NCBI GenBank assembly: GCA_950097015.1
Contig: CATNEN010000003.1
Span: forward strand, 3,699,501 to 3,763,500
Direction: 5' to 3'
DNA from: Macrostomum hystrix
Lineage: Eukaryota; Platyhelminthes; Macrostomidae
DNA length: 64,000 nt
How positions within the stretch are numbered: position 1 is the first letter of the stretch; every line of letters starts with the position of its first letter. Positions 13,401-23,734 of the stretch are shown here, piece by piece. Made by a program: the position numbers and the translations under genes. The notes beneath the pieces were generated by a model, which searched no databases, was not told the DNA's origin, and saw only the letters and a list, made by a program, of their open reading frames with translations.

Positions 13401-14820
13401 TTTACCATTATAAACCTAATGGTAACCAAGTAAAAGGGCAGATAGCTCAGTCAGTAAGGTGTTGGACTCTGGATCAGATGGTCCTGGGTTTGACTCCCAA
13501 CCTAGTCTAGAACTATTCGTGCAGCCCTTGGCAAGCTGCTTTGCCCTGATGTGCAGAGTCTACTCAGCTGCAAATGAGTGTTGCCATTTCATCGGGTAAT
13601 AATAATTCCAGCTGGCGTGAGAGAGCCGAGAGTACAATAGGTGTGCAGTCCCCACCTGCTACGGCTGCTAGTATGCTTGACACAACACCTGCACTGGCCA
13701 TTGGGTCTAGTGTCATTATTATTACCATTATGGCTCTATTGACTATCTATAGCGAGGTTAAGACCGGTTTCTATGCCAACTTGATTTACACATTTGAATG
13801 TACATTGAGTTTATACCAACAGCAATTGAAGATCTAAATGTATCAAAAAAAGTTTGGTGTAGAGTCCACTTTTTTGACTGTTGAAGTGGGCTTATGTCTA
13901 TGATAATGTTATTCCGGCAATATTCTACTTCCGTTCGTTATATTATTTTTTCGTTTGAATTCGTGCCACACGTGCATTCTGAGTTTGAAAAGTTGTGCTG
14001 ACGTGGCTTTGCCGTGACTTGACACTTGGATCTATGTCTATGGCAAAATCTGGCAAATATGGGGAAACAGGAAGCTAAGGCACAGAATTCTGCAGCTGAA
14101 GATTATGCGAAGGCCAAGCTGCATCAAATGCATGGCACGAGTGCTGCTCTATTCAAAAGCCACCTCAAAGAATTCTTATGGCGCTGTCTATACCCCAAGA
14201 ATAGCTCCGGTCACCTCCTCTACTAGATTAGGCACTTACCTGGTTTGAAAGAAGAAAGACTGACCAAGACTTTTCAGAACTGTCTGACCAAACTACGACT
14301 TTTTGTTACCGTTAAACTTGTTTTTTTGTCGCTATCTGTCGTTTGCAAACAAAAAAATAATATAATGAACGGAAGTAGAACATTGCCGTTATTCCTACAG
14401 CCAGCAATACACTCAATTAAACCAATAAACTATGAGCACTTTATCCATAAATGAAAACAGAAAATCTAACACCAAGAAGACAATTTAAATTTAATTACTT
14501 ATCACAAACTGACCATATTCTTTTACTTTGTTTTCTAATTTCTCAGTAGCTATAACTACATGTATCCATAGGTTTCATCATTCTTTTTGATGTTTTTGTA
14601 CCCACTTTGTCTGATTTGAAAATTCAACTGTTAAGCATTTTACTCCTGTACAATCAATTCAAACATTGATACCTTTTATCACCATTTATTTATACCAAGA
14701 CAAGACGTCCTGAGTCATATTAAAAAAAACTCAATAAGTAAAAAACTATTTCCACTTACAAATCGCAAATGCCTTGCTCAGAATAATGCTTGCGATGCAG
14801 AGAAGTAGAATACTCTTCAT
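7428..14820 (-). CDS. Basigin/neuroplastin-like three-Ig transmembrane glycoprotein
   Basis: Cell-surface immunoglobulin-superfamily protein; family members chaperone monocarboxylate transporters and act in adhesion. Six exons join in consistent phases: 14820-14760, 10361-10008, 9588-9226, 8787-8672, 8174-8012 and 7621-7428, giving 416 residues. Exon 1 encodes a signal peptide (MKSILLLCIASIILSKAFA). Three Ig-like domains follow; the third has the typical SCTIAAYPEAVITWSK and DAGLYICTAQNDAG cysteines. Several N-x-S/T sites are present. The diagnostic part is the membrane segment LAALWPFLGILAEVIILVA with a glutamate (about residue 367) in the middle of the helix, followed by a basic and then acidic cytoplasmic tail ending RHRPVKT. 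Introns after the signal peptide and around the Ig exons are mostly phase 1, as usual for this superfamily. Intron 1 (4.4 kb) is packed with transposons. Whether it is basigin or neuroplastin cannot be decided, so I give no symbol. Internal exons could be missing in intron 1. Confidence 0.88.
7660..7765 (+). mobile_element. Degenerate SINE (family B) head in the last basigin-like intron
   Basis: Contains a B-box-like ggggttcgattcccgacacc, then ctctgcattggttaagtt and acccagctgttag. The same blocks occur in the better copy at 21643-21945. The element is truncated and lacks the family's palindromic tail. Confidence 0.6.
8225..8625. repeat. Fold-back repeat of about 400 bp inside a basigin-like intron
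   Basis: The intron between exons 8672 and 8174 is almost filled by a sequence with internal direct and inverted repeats. For example ttctttgggtgattcc at 8448-8463 is exactly complementary to ggaatcacccaaagaa at 8588-8603. Motifs such as catggaatc and gaaaccgccgaag recur. It produces open frames on both strands. Most likely a MITE-like or fold-back element; I found no clean target duplication. Confidence 0.5.
8848..9057. repeat. Two copies of the cagtccatggactg palindrome
   Basis: A perfect 14-bp palindrome at 8848-8861 and a 12-bp core (agtccatggact) at 9046-9057, both inside the basigin-like intron between exons at 9226 and 8787. The same palindrome forms the tail of the family B SINE at 21.8 kb and also appears at 16.49 and 19.98 kb. 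Confidence 0.7.
10808..11032. mobile_element. hAT-like MITE with perfect 8-bp target duplication
   Basis: The element begins CAGTGGCGGCGCAGG and ends CTGCGCGCCGCCACTG, an imperfect terminal inverted repeat. It is flanked by identical 8-bp copies of tgaatgaa (10800-10807 and 11033-11040). CAGnGG ends and 8-bp duplications are features of the hAT superfamily. It is 225 bp, has G-runs and C-runs, and codes for nothing. It lies in intron 1 of the basigin-like gene. Confidence 0.88.
11552..12195. mobile_element. Mariner-type MITE (copy 1), 644 bp
   Basis: Terminal inverted repeats of about 23 bp start GGGTAATGTATCATCAACC and end GGTTGATGATACATTACCC, flanked on both sides by TA, the target duplication typical of Tc1/mariner elements. 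The interior also contains diverged inverted copies of the end (gaacagtgtatcttcaaa versus tttgaagatacatgaaaatc). It does not encode a transposase. A second copy of nearly the same length lies at 42533-43174 in the kinesin gene. Confidence 0.88.
12196..12639. other. AT-rich intron sequence, nothing recognised
   Basis: Part of intron 1 of the basigin-like gene between the mariner-type MITE and a dispersed repeat. I see no exon, repeat or RNA gene. Confidence 0.4.
12640..12915 (+). repeat. Dispersed repeat marked by gcaacaccc and actaagtcgc
   Basis: The left part has catacatgtgcaacacccgg and a GC-rich palindromic stretch, then gggtgaaacgagggccaa, ggtaagtcgc, and several ctaagtcgc repeats at 12846-12906. 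The same order of blocks occurs at 45440-45690 and, more diverged, at 39990-40165. Part of it also appears around 42385-42480. No coding capacity or clear termini; the class is unknown. Confidence 0.6.
13437..13740 (+). mobile_element. tRNA-derived SINE (family C)
   Basis: The head resembles a tRNA: A-box-like tagctcagtcagtaaggtg and B-box-like gggtttgactccc. It is followed by a conserved body (cccttggcaagctgctttgc, cagctgcaaatgagt). The region ends in an ATT-rich stretch (tgtcattattattacc). The body resembles that of the family B SINE, which suggests two tRNA heads joined to related bodies. It lies in intron 1 of the basigin-like gene. Confidence 0.7.
13915..14388. mobile_element. Non-autonomous DNA transposon, 474 bp, about 45-bp inverted ends
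   Basis: The left end CGGCAATATTCTACTTCCG is complementary, with few mismatches over about 45 bp, to the right end CGGAAGTAGAACATTGCCG. Identical ttattc hexamers flank it (13909-13914 and 14389-14394). A 66-codon ORF on the plus strand (14026-14226, MGKQEAKAQNSAAEDYAKAK) lies inside; I do not recognise it. The superfamily is uncertain. Confidence 0.78.
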
Positions 14821-15395
14821 TCTTAATCTATAAAAAGTACTTTCAGCGTAAAACGACAGATACTTATTAATAATATACCAATTTACATACAATTTTAATT
14901 ATGGAAGCAAGGAATAAGTGACCAGTGTCATGTAGTTCAAACATAAAAATAAGCTTGTAAGGTTTAATAATTATTCACTCAGCCTAAACTTTATTTTAAT
15001 ATTTGAAATACTAAAAACTAGAAGCATATACATATAATTTTTGAGAAAGTGGAAACTTTGTTTGATATGTGTGTAACGACAATCGTAAAAAATGAAGACA
15101 AAATTAAAGCCGTAAAAAATTACTACTTTAGATGAGATAAAACGCACGTTATAAAACACTAGTATCTCAGCTGTTCAATGTTTATAATTAATATCTAAAC
15201 CTAATTGCTATGGATGGTTGGATGGATGCCCTTGTACCTAATAAATAAATTAGGTTTCTCAATTTACAAACTTGCATATTCAATACTTTTTTAGAGACAT
15301 ATCTTTTAGTAGTCGATTAAAAATAGCTTCTAAACAATTATTTAATTAAGTGGCTGTTACACGAACATAATGCATTATAATTTGCTACTTGACTT
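14821..15395. other. Upstream region of the basigin-like gene
   Basis: AT-rich sequence that should hold the promoter and 5' UTR of the basigin-like gene. I cannot point to a defined promoter element. The short ORFs are AT-driven and not convincing. Confidence 0.4.
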
Positions 15396-16062
15396 AGCGG
15401 CAGGGGGCCTCCATGACGGACGCAGCGAGGAGGCGGCTGGTGCCGCCCATATCGCTAACCCCTGGCAGCCAGACGGCCTCCAGCGAGGCGGTGCCGCTCA
15501 GGGTGGTCCGTCGGTCGGTTCCGCCGCGCGATCTTCCTCGCCATAGGCTGGGAAGAAATCAGCTCGGCCGGTATCCCGGAGGAAGTGGGCGAGCTGTGGG
15601 ATGTTCTCGGGCGAGCAGGCTTCGGCAAGAGTCGGTGCCGGCCCGAGGTGCTTTAGCCTAGCCCGGGTGAAAGCCGGGCAGTGGCAGATGAAATGCTCGG
15701 CGTTTTCACGGCCGGAGCAGCAGAAGGGACACGTTTCCTCAGGCACGTGGCCTTGGAGGTAGCGGTGTCTGGTGAAGCAGCCATGTCCCGAAAGGGCCAT
15801 GGTGACTGCTCTCAGGTCTCTGCGGTTTAGCCTGAGTAAGGCCTTACGCAGGTTTCTAGAGGGGGTTGGCACCGCAGCCCTGGACTGGCGACAGTTCAGG
15901 GTGCTAGACCACCTCCTCCGGTGCTGGGTCTCCATCCAGTGGTTGATGCTGGAGTTGACAACGGAGATGGGGATCGGGGATTCCGGGCCCGGGCCCATCA
16001 GGGAGCTGGCTGCTCCAGCCTTTGCAAGCTGGTCCGCCATCTCATTCCCTGTGAGCCCTATA
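15396..16062 (-). mobile_element. 5'-truncated non-LTR retrotransposon: end of RNase H, zinc knuckle and 3' UTR
   Basis: On the minus strand an ORF (16062 to stop at 15498) begins with GLTGNEMADQLAKAGA, the final motif of an RNase H domain. It ends with a CCHC-type knuckle, CPFCCSGRENAEHFICHC followed by PAFTRARLKHLG. That order is found at the 3' end of Jockey/R1-like non-LTR elements. The sequence is GC-rich and differs sharply in base composition from its surroundings. Upstream of the GLTGNE motif the reading ends in AT-rich host DNA, so the copy is truncated as usual for target-primed insertion. A GC-rich 3' UTR follows down to about 15396. No reverse transcriptase remains. Confidence 0.85.
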
Positions 16063-16480
16063 ATTTGCTATGAAATGCAAGGATGTGCTATGAAAAGTGT
16101 GGCCTTTTTGCAAGTGGTATATTTTTTATAAGTTAGAAAGCTGAGATTCACAATCTGAAAAGGGGATAAATTTATATATATAAATTTGCTTTTTGCAGCA
16201 AAAGTTTTTTTAATTTGGCGTTAGAATTGTTCTATAAATCAACAATCGACTAAAGTTTTTTATTTCAATGCTAAATTTCGTAAAATAAAAAAAGAAATGG
16301 AAAACATTAGGTAGTATATACGAACATCAAAAATCGCAATTCGGCTTGAGCTTGAGCTTGATTGGGACTTCTGACCGAGGGGTACGAGTTCACTAATTGT
16401 TATCAGCTTTAGCTAGCATGCTGAATACTAAAAAGTTATAATATACGAGTATATATATTTAGAAGGGATTAGTTATAGAT
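16063..16480. other. Spacer between retrotransposon and glutamate receptor
   Basis: AT-rich. Nothing recognisable apart from short direct repeats (gcttgagcttgagcttga at 16344-16361). The downstream part may be the 3' UTR of the glutamate receptor gene. Confidence 0.35.
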
Positions 16481-16486
16481 CAGAAC

Positions 16487-16515
16487 CCAGTCCATGGACT
16501 GAACAGCTGTACGCA
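16487..16515 (+). mobile_element. Family B SINE tail fragment
   Basis: Contains cagtccatggactg followed by aacagctgtacgcagc, identical to the tail of the SINE copy at 21.84 kb. It lies 165 bp beyond the glutamate receptor stop codon, probably in its 3' UTR. Confidence 0.6.
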
Positions 16516-16679
16516 GCTTTTATCACAACAGCTGCTGCTGTGCTAAAATCAAGAAGTAATTTGTATGAAAACACAGCTAAGCAATCAGAGGTTTTTGTTT
16601 TCGGAGTGCAAGAAATCTTTCTCCTATATTCAGCGTTCAATTTCACTGACCAATCCCAGCAGGCGCACATGTGCTACAA

Positions 16680-19600
16680 TCACACGCTCTCCTCGTCGGA
16701 ATCAATCTGCGACTGGCCGGATTTCTCCGTGAAGGTCAAGTCGCCGCAAACGTTATTGCATTCGTGTCTGACAAATATCTTAGCATTGTTATTGATGCTG
16801 CACTTGCCCAAGTAGCGAACTTGTATTATTCTGCCCTTCAGACGGGTCGAGTTGTTCTGATTTGAGTTCTGTAACGAAATAATTTTGTTATAGTTATGTT
16901 TTGGCTCTAACAGATAATAATACCACCTGAATAAGATGTTCAATAATCAATAGATAAGACGCCCCTAGAATTTCGCTTCGTGACGTCATCACGAATAATT
17001 TGACAAATACAAAGCGGCACCGACCCCAAATCCATGGTAGCAACCCGCTAAATCCAGGGTGGCACTTAATCCACAATGGCGCCCATAGAACATGTCAGTC
17101 TGAATAACCCTAAAAGTGCTTTTGCTAGCCACATTAAGTGCACACTTTGCACGTACTTTTCATAGTCACATTTGCGTACATACGAGCTAATCGTATATAG
17201 TGTACATGCAAAAAAGAATTCTTAATTTCTCACCACATCCTCGCCCAAGCAGGAGTTGTTCATGAAGCGTACTTCATTCTCGCCATTGATGCGAAAATAG
17301 ACACCGTCCGGCTTCGCGTCGAGCACCTCAGCAAGGTACTCGTGGCCCAATTTAAAGTGAAGCTTTAGCGCACCTTTAACACTGCGCCTCTCCTTCAGTC
17401 GTTGAATGACCCACCTGCCCAGCAGCTGCAGGAATCCTAGAATGATGCCGATGCCCATCAGAGCGAATAGGCCGCATAGGTATTCGAACCCCAGTTGGAC
17501 CTTGTTCTCAATGTCTGTCTGTCCTGAGTAGCAGCGGTTTAAGTCGAAGTATTTGGAGCGCAGCTGAGCAAACTCAGTGTCTTTACGCGCTTTCAGTTGA
17601 TCGTTTAAATCGTTTTTAAAACGGAAGCCTCGTCGAAAGAACCAAGTCAAATAGTGACTGTTGGCTATGTTGCCCATGACCTTCAGTTTGCAATCGAGGT
17701 TCTTAACAAAGCTCAACGTGTCAGCACTGGCGATGAGGATAAATGTTGGATCTAATAACACCTTCGCTATGGCTTCATCGACGTTGTTCAGGTACATTTC
17801 ATCCGGCCACTCCAACTGAGCTCTGGCGTGCACCTTTGGCCAATTGGTCTTCACCTGCCTGTCCACTAGCGAGTCCTTGATGTAGCCCCATTTGTAGCCT
17901 TTGGTATTGGCTAGCTCGCCAACGGAGGCAAAGACCACCTGCTCGTCTGGCTTGATTAGGAAAGCAACCAGATTGCTCAGGTAGGTTGTCATGTAAAGAA
18001 GCGTAGAGAACCATAATAGCAAGGTGAATAGTCGACTAGACAATTTCTTAGGCTCAGTCTCCACCTTGGACATTAGAAATGACGACAGGACTAAGAAGAA
18101 CGATTCGAACGGCGTGTACATGATCTTGTTCTGCGTGTTCGGACTGATTTTATCGCACACGTACAGCGTTGCAGACAGCAATACTATGGCAACCACAATG
18201 CTGATCCAAACGTAGAATGAAAACGGTTGAAATACGTGAAAGAAATCTGTAGAATGGACCATCTTTCTGTTGAGCATCTGAATGCCGTCTTGAACCATGT
18301 CTACTGACAGGTCCACATATTCGATTCGATCGAATGTTGGAGACATGAAGTTTAGGGACACGTCTGCGGACTGGGAGATTCAGTGGTGGTGGAGGTCAAT
18401 GATGGCTACCTGTTTGATTTTCATACTACAATAAGAGTAGAAAAAATACTGTACAACTGTTCAGTGCGTGGACTGGGCAGACCGACAAACGCACGTAAAT
18501 GTCTACCCCAGATGATGCTGGTTAAAATTCGAACTATCGACCTTCCTGACAAAACCCCGAAGCTCTATATCTACTTCGGCTAAAGTTGAAACTCCCATTT
18601 TAGCTCCTGCTCATACTAAGTAAAAGCCCCTAAAGATGAAGTCTCACCCCATTCTTGAGCATCTCGAACACTTCGTTCTGACTGTTCGTAGCCACCAGTT
18701 TGTACTCGAAGCCGAGCCTAGTCCTCATGGCTTCCACAATCTCAATGCACAGTCCGCGGGCGGTGCTCTTATTGCTGTTGTAGTCGTAGAAGTATGGCTC
18801 AGACTGCAGGCAAGATGGTGCGAGCGATTTTGGATGATAATTCTTATGTCAAGAGTACAATTTCTAAGAAAGATTTTTCGCGTAGCTTTTTTTTAATTCC
18901 ATCGACTCTGAATCGCGTAAGAGAGCATGCATTTTATAAGAAATAAAAGCTTCAAACGAGACAATTGACTAACCATATAGGCAGCGAATGTAATGCGACT
19001 GCGCGAAATTGCGTCAACGCCTTTGTACTCCGGCCTGTACGGCGGCGAGGCTTCGCTAATCCAACGACCAGAGAGGCTAAACAGGTTGTCAGGCGGTTGG
19101 CTTCGATTGCTGCGCAGGACACTGATTTGTACACTGGATCGAACGTGACTATTAGCGTCGTAGGTGAATGAGCCGCTTAGCGGGTCCACTATGCTGGGCT
19201 CCTGCAAATTTAGCCCCATAGGAAAGAACTCAGATAGAAAAATGACGAGCGAAACTCCTCATTCGGAGGAGGAGGACAAAACTCGTGTGGAGATAAAACT
19301 TCTATCGCACAAATTCCACTAATGTCAGGCTAACTTATCCCAGTGACCTTTAAATCAGGTGAACTAAAAACATCCCGTTTGAGGACGGCGCGATAGCCCC
19401 AGACCAGCCCTATTTGTAAGGCTCCTTTCTTCGACTTAACTGGAAAAGCGGAAAAGCGCCATACATTCCTCTGCTTTTCGACACCTTTTCCAATTTTCAT
19501 CAAAACTTTAATTCCAACTTCTACATTTTTGCTCAAGCTTGTGGGTATTCCTTTGAGCAGTGCGTAAACAATGTCTAAGAAAAACAGAAAACATCGTTTT

Positions 19601-22600
19601 CCCAAAAACAGAAAGTTGCAATGCATAAAAGTTTAATAATTTTCGTTGAATTTCAAAGTTTTTTGGTTGATTCGACAGGTATTTTCTTTTGCGATCTCAA
19701 CACGTTAAGCCCACCATTGAGTGAAAATTCTGATTACTAATAGAAGTGTTTTCTGCTTTACAAATGTTTAAGGTTGTGCTTGTAAAACTTTAATTGTTAT
19801 TGCTTGTTGGAGAATAAGCAAGATGATTATTAGCAGGGGTAAGGCGGCGACCAAACAGAGAGGTAATAAGAGGGGAGAGAAAAATACATCAACAATCTCT
19901 AATTGGGTCAGATGCGCAGCCGACAGCACAGCCGCAGCTAATTGCGCGGCGCATCTGAAGGCTGCGTACGGCTGTTCAGTCCATGGACTGGGGACGTCAC
20001 ACCCATCCTCAGTCAGTCACATATCCAGCTGATTGTGAAGTTTAGCAAAATAGTAAACTTAATCAACATGACTCACCGCCGCAACAGAATGAGACAAGGT
20101 TACGTTTGAAGCAGTACGCGTCCAGCTGTTGAAGGCCTTCAAAAAGTGGTTGATACAGTCCAGAAGAAACGGCTGAAGCAGCTCCTGTCTCGTGTACTTG
20201 TTGCTGTCCATTAGACGGAAGGTGTAGAACTCGGCGTCGCTACGATAAAACCTGGTCAGGTGCTTTTCCGTGTCGAACTGAGGATCAAAATTACATGAAA
20301 AGTACACAGGTGATTTGCTTTAATCTATCTCGAAAGCATCTAATACAATATACAAAGCACTCACCAGACTTGGCACAAAAAAATACTGGGACGACACCAG
20401 AATGCCAGCCCTCGACGCCTAATTGGGAAAAATTAAAAAAGACCAGATTTTTTATCATTCTCTCTCTAAGATGACAGAAATCAGAACAGACTTCTGTCAG
20501 AACAGTCAGAACTCTGTGTGAGTGTTCTTGATGCGTACAGCACGGGCGGAGCCAGGGGAGGCAAGGCGTCCCCCTGTTAGTGGCGTCGCCCTTGTAGTGG
20601 TAACCCGGTAGTACTCGCGCCCCCCCTAGTACTGACGCCCCCTAGTACTGGCGCTCCCCCTAGTACTGACGCCCCCTAGTACTGTCGCTCCCCTAGTACT
20701 GGCGCTCCCCCTAGTACTGACGCCCCCTAGTACTGGCGCTCCCCTAGTACTGGCGCTCCCCTAGTACTGGCGCTCCCCTAGTACTGGCGCACCCCTAGTA
20801 CTGGCGCCCCCGTAGTACTGGCGCACCCCTAGTACTGGCGCTCCCCCTAGTACTGGCGCTCCCCTAGTACTGGCGCTCCCCTAGTACTGGCGCTCCCCTA
20901 GTACTGGCGCTCCCCTAGTACTGGCGCACCCCTAGTACTGGCGCTCCCCTAGTACTGGCGCACCCCTAGTACTGGCGCTCCCCTAGTACTGGCGCTCCCC
21001 CTAGTACTGGCGCTCCCCTAGTACTGGCGCTCCCCTAGTACTGGCGCTCCCCTAGTACTGGCGCACCCCTAGTACTGGCGCTCCCCTAGTACTGACGCCC
21101 CCCTAGTACTGGCGCTCCCCTAGTACTGGCGCCCCCCTAGTACTGGCGCCCCCTAGAGGCACGTCCACCCCAAGAAAATAATCCTGGCTACGCCACTAGC
21201 GTACAGTATCAGCGTGCTCAATATTCAGTGGAATTGGCAGAAGCACCTACTCGCTGGCTTCAGGTCGACTTTAGTTTTTATAATGATATAAATTCGTACA
21301 GAGTTATTATACACGTTTAACGCCAAAACCATTTTGTGCTAGGTGTACCTGCTGGAGAGTCCTCTCCATCAATGCTAGATTCGGCTCGTCAAACAGCATG
21401 ATCCAAGCCACTCCGCCAGGTAGGGAGTTGGGATCATACCTGCTGAAGGCGTTGTAAATATCACTATCTGAGCTGCTGTTATCCACCTGGTGAACGCTGA
21501 ACAGACGAGTGGCGAAATTAACCAGGAATTGACTGCTAGCTGCAAAAAAAGCAATCCAATTCAAAGTTTAAATATATAAAAATAAAAACGGCCCTTTCAA
21601 GGACACTTTAATTTTCGGATTTTGAGTAATTTGAGCAAACCGAGGGAGGTTGTAGCCTAGTGGTTAGGGCGTCGATCCCACGACTTGAAGGTCGGGGGTT
21701 CGATTCCCGACTCCACTGAAACAATTTGTGTCCTTTAGCAAGACACTTAACTCTGCATTGCTTCAGTTCACCCAGCTGTTAAATGCGTACCAGCATCAGC
21801 TGGGATAATTGAAGGTGGTTGTGGCGTACGCCCAGTCCATGGACTGAACAGCTGTACGCAGCCTTCAGATGCGCCGCGCATTAGCTGCGGCCGTGCTATC
21901 GGCTGCACACCTGACCCAATCGGGGCAGGTATAATCAATTAAATTAATTCTTAATTGTCCCAAAAATATCACGAAAAAAGTGTTCAAAGGTTCGAATTAC
22001 CAGGGGTACCATCGGACACCGCAACGAGCGTGTTCCATTTGTAGACAGCTGATACATCGTACAATGCGACACTCAGATGAAAATTGTCTATTTCAATTTC
22101 GAATATATTCGGCGTGCCTGGCGGAAAGTTGAAGACCTTCTTGCGGATGACAAAGTACGGAATGCCTAGAGAATAGGACGCAATGGCCAGACTGATGTAA
22201 TAGTCTGAGATCACGGCCGCGACACCGAAGGACACAAGACTCGATTGAACTGAAATCGGCAATGAAATCTATTAGTCACTTGTTGATAAGTTAGGCCGAT
22301 AGTTGAAATTCAAGCCATTTCTAACCGGTTTGCGCGCCAGAAACACCCTGCTGATTGGCATCGATTGATAACAGGACAAAGTCGACAGATAGGCCGGTTT
22401 TAGCAGCGTAGGGAAATCTGGCCCTGGACAAGCTGGGATTGCTGACCAGTGTCTTCAGGTAAACAAACACGTTGAAGTCTTCCACGGCTGCAGAGGGATT
22501 TTGCGATTGGTACACGAGTTGAACGTATATTGAATATTTGAGAATATTACATTCATCCGGAATGGATTGCTAGTCTATTCGATTGAAGTTAATAGAATGG

Positions 22601-23734
22601 ATTGCTAGTCTATTCGATTGATGTAAATAGCATGGATTGCTAATCTATTCGATTGATGTCAATAGCATGGATTGCTAGTCTATTCGACTGATGGAAATAG
22701 AATGTATTGCTAGTCTATTCGATTGATGTCAATAGCATGGATTGCTAGTCTATTCGATTGATGTCAATAGCATGGATTGCTAATCTATTCGATTGATGTC
22801 AATAGCATGGATTGCTAGTCTATTCGATTGATGTCAATAGCATGGATTGCTAATCTATTCGATTGATGTCAATAGAATGGATTGCTAATCTATTCGATTG
22901 ATGTCAATAGCATGGATTGCTAATCTATTCGATTGATGTCAATAGCATGGATTGCTAATCTATTCGATTGATGTCAATAGCATGGATTGCTAATCTATTC
23001 GATTGATGTCAATAGAATGGATTGCTAGTCTATTCGATTGATGTCAATAGCATGGATTGCTAATCTATTCGATTGATGTCAATAGAATGGATTGCTAGTC
23101 TATTCGATTGATGTCAATAGCATGGATTGCTAGTCTATTCGACTGATGGAAATAGAATGGATTGCTAATCTATTCGATTGATGTCAATAGCATGGATTGC
23201 TAATCTATTCTATTGATGTCAATAGCATGGATTGCTAATCTATTCGATTGATGTCAATAGCATGGATTGCTAATCTATTCGATTGATGTCAATAGCATGG
23301 ATTGCTAATCTATTCGATTGATGTCAATAGAATGGATTGCTAGTCTATTCGATTGATGTCAATAGCATGGATTGCTAATCTATTCGATTGATGTCAATAG
23401 AATGGATTGCTAGTCTATTCGATTGATGTCAATAGCATGGATTGCTAATCTATTCGATTGATGTCAATAGAATGGATTGCTAGTCTATTCGATTGATGTC
23501 AATAGCATGGATTGCTAATCCATTCGATTGATGTCAATAGCATGGATTGCTAGTCTATTCGATCCAATCGCAATAACATAGTACCAAGAAAGTAAAATCC
23601 AAGCTAAACGCACCAATAACCAAGCTCCGGGTGCCTCTAGTTGCTTGAGCATCAACTCCTGTTGGTGTGAAACACGCCAGCACCAGAATCAGCAGCAACA
23701 TGCAAGTGATACATGTGTGACAGTTTGTTATCAT
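16680..23734 (-). CDS. Divergent ionotropic glutamate receptor subunit
   Basis: Ligand-gated cation channel subunit of the plasma membrane. Ten exons join without phase conflict: 23734-23614, 22487-22326, 22249-22001, 21539-21349, 20418-20365, 20277-20077, 19201-18974, 18803-18648, 18370-17234 and 16868-16680, giving 895 residues. Order: signal peptide, amino-terminal domain (to about residue 395), S1 (about 400-490, with SEPYFYDY and the carboxylate-binding arginine at about 469 in SPTFDRIEYVDLS), M1 (504-526), pore loop M2 (542-556), M3 (568-592), S2, and M4 (749-771). The gate motif is TTYLSNLVAF rather than SYTANLAAF. The pore-loop tip has FLMSKV, with no Gln, Arg or Asn at the usual selectivity site. 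The S2 acidic residue that holds the ligand amino group aligns with Ala668. The last exon is joined by inference: the previous exon runs to a stop 4 codons past a good GTGAGA donor. AMPA, kainate or delta class cannot be assigned. Confidence 0.92.
19897..19998 (-). mobile_element. Family B SINE tail, inverted, in a receptor intron
   Basis: Reads cagtccatggactg, then gctgcgtac and gcgcatctgac blocks, in reverse orientation to the copy at 21831-21935. Only the tail is present; the tRNA-like head is missing. Confidence 0.65.
20541..21198. mobile_element. hAT-like MITE expanded by an internal minisatellite
   Basis: Identical 8-bp gcgtacag copies flank the element (20533-20540 and 21199-21206). 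Its ends, CACGGGCGGAGCCAGG and CCTGGCTACGCCACTA, form an imperfect inverted repeat. Apart from about 60 bp at the left and 35 bp at the right, the interior is a tandem array of ctagtactggcgctcccc. It lies in the intron between receptor exons 4 and 5. Confidence 0.82.
20615..21165. repeat. Minisatellite, 17-18-bp unit, about 31 copies
   Basis: Tandem copies of ctagtactggcgctcccc with variants ending gcaccc, gccccc or gacgcccc. Copies differ by one C (17 versus 18 bp). The array lies wholly inside the MITE at 20541-21198. Confidence 0.95.
21643..21945 (+). mobile_element. tRNA-derived SINE (family B), near full length
   Basis: The tRNA-like head has A-box tagcctagtggttagggcg and B-box gggttcgattcccgact. 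The body carries tttagcaagacacttaac, ctctgcattgcttc and cagctgttaaatgcgtacc. The tail has the palindrome cagtccatggactg and a GC-rich hairpin-prone end (gcgccgcgcattagctgcgg). It occupies most of the intron between receptor exons 3 and 4. Confidence 0.82.
22545..23563. repeat. Minisatellite, 35-bp unit, about 29 copies, filling receptor intron 1
   Basis: Each unit holds catggattgctaatcta followed by ttcgattgatgtcaatag, with a/g and c/a variants. The intron is 1126 bp (22488-23613); the array leaves only about 57 bp at the acceptor side and 50 bp at the donor side. The core catggattgctaatcta also occurs in the 41-bp array at 50.1 kb. Confidence 0.96.

Noticed and set aside
19330-19626. Extra glutamate receptor exon (98-codon minus ORF with a good tttttcttag acceptor)
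   Set aside because: The flanking exons meet in phase 0, and phase-0 reading of this stretch reaches a stop within 14 codons. Its AT-rich codon use also differs from the real exons.
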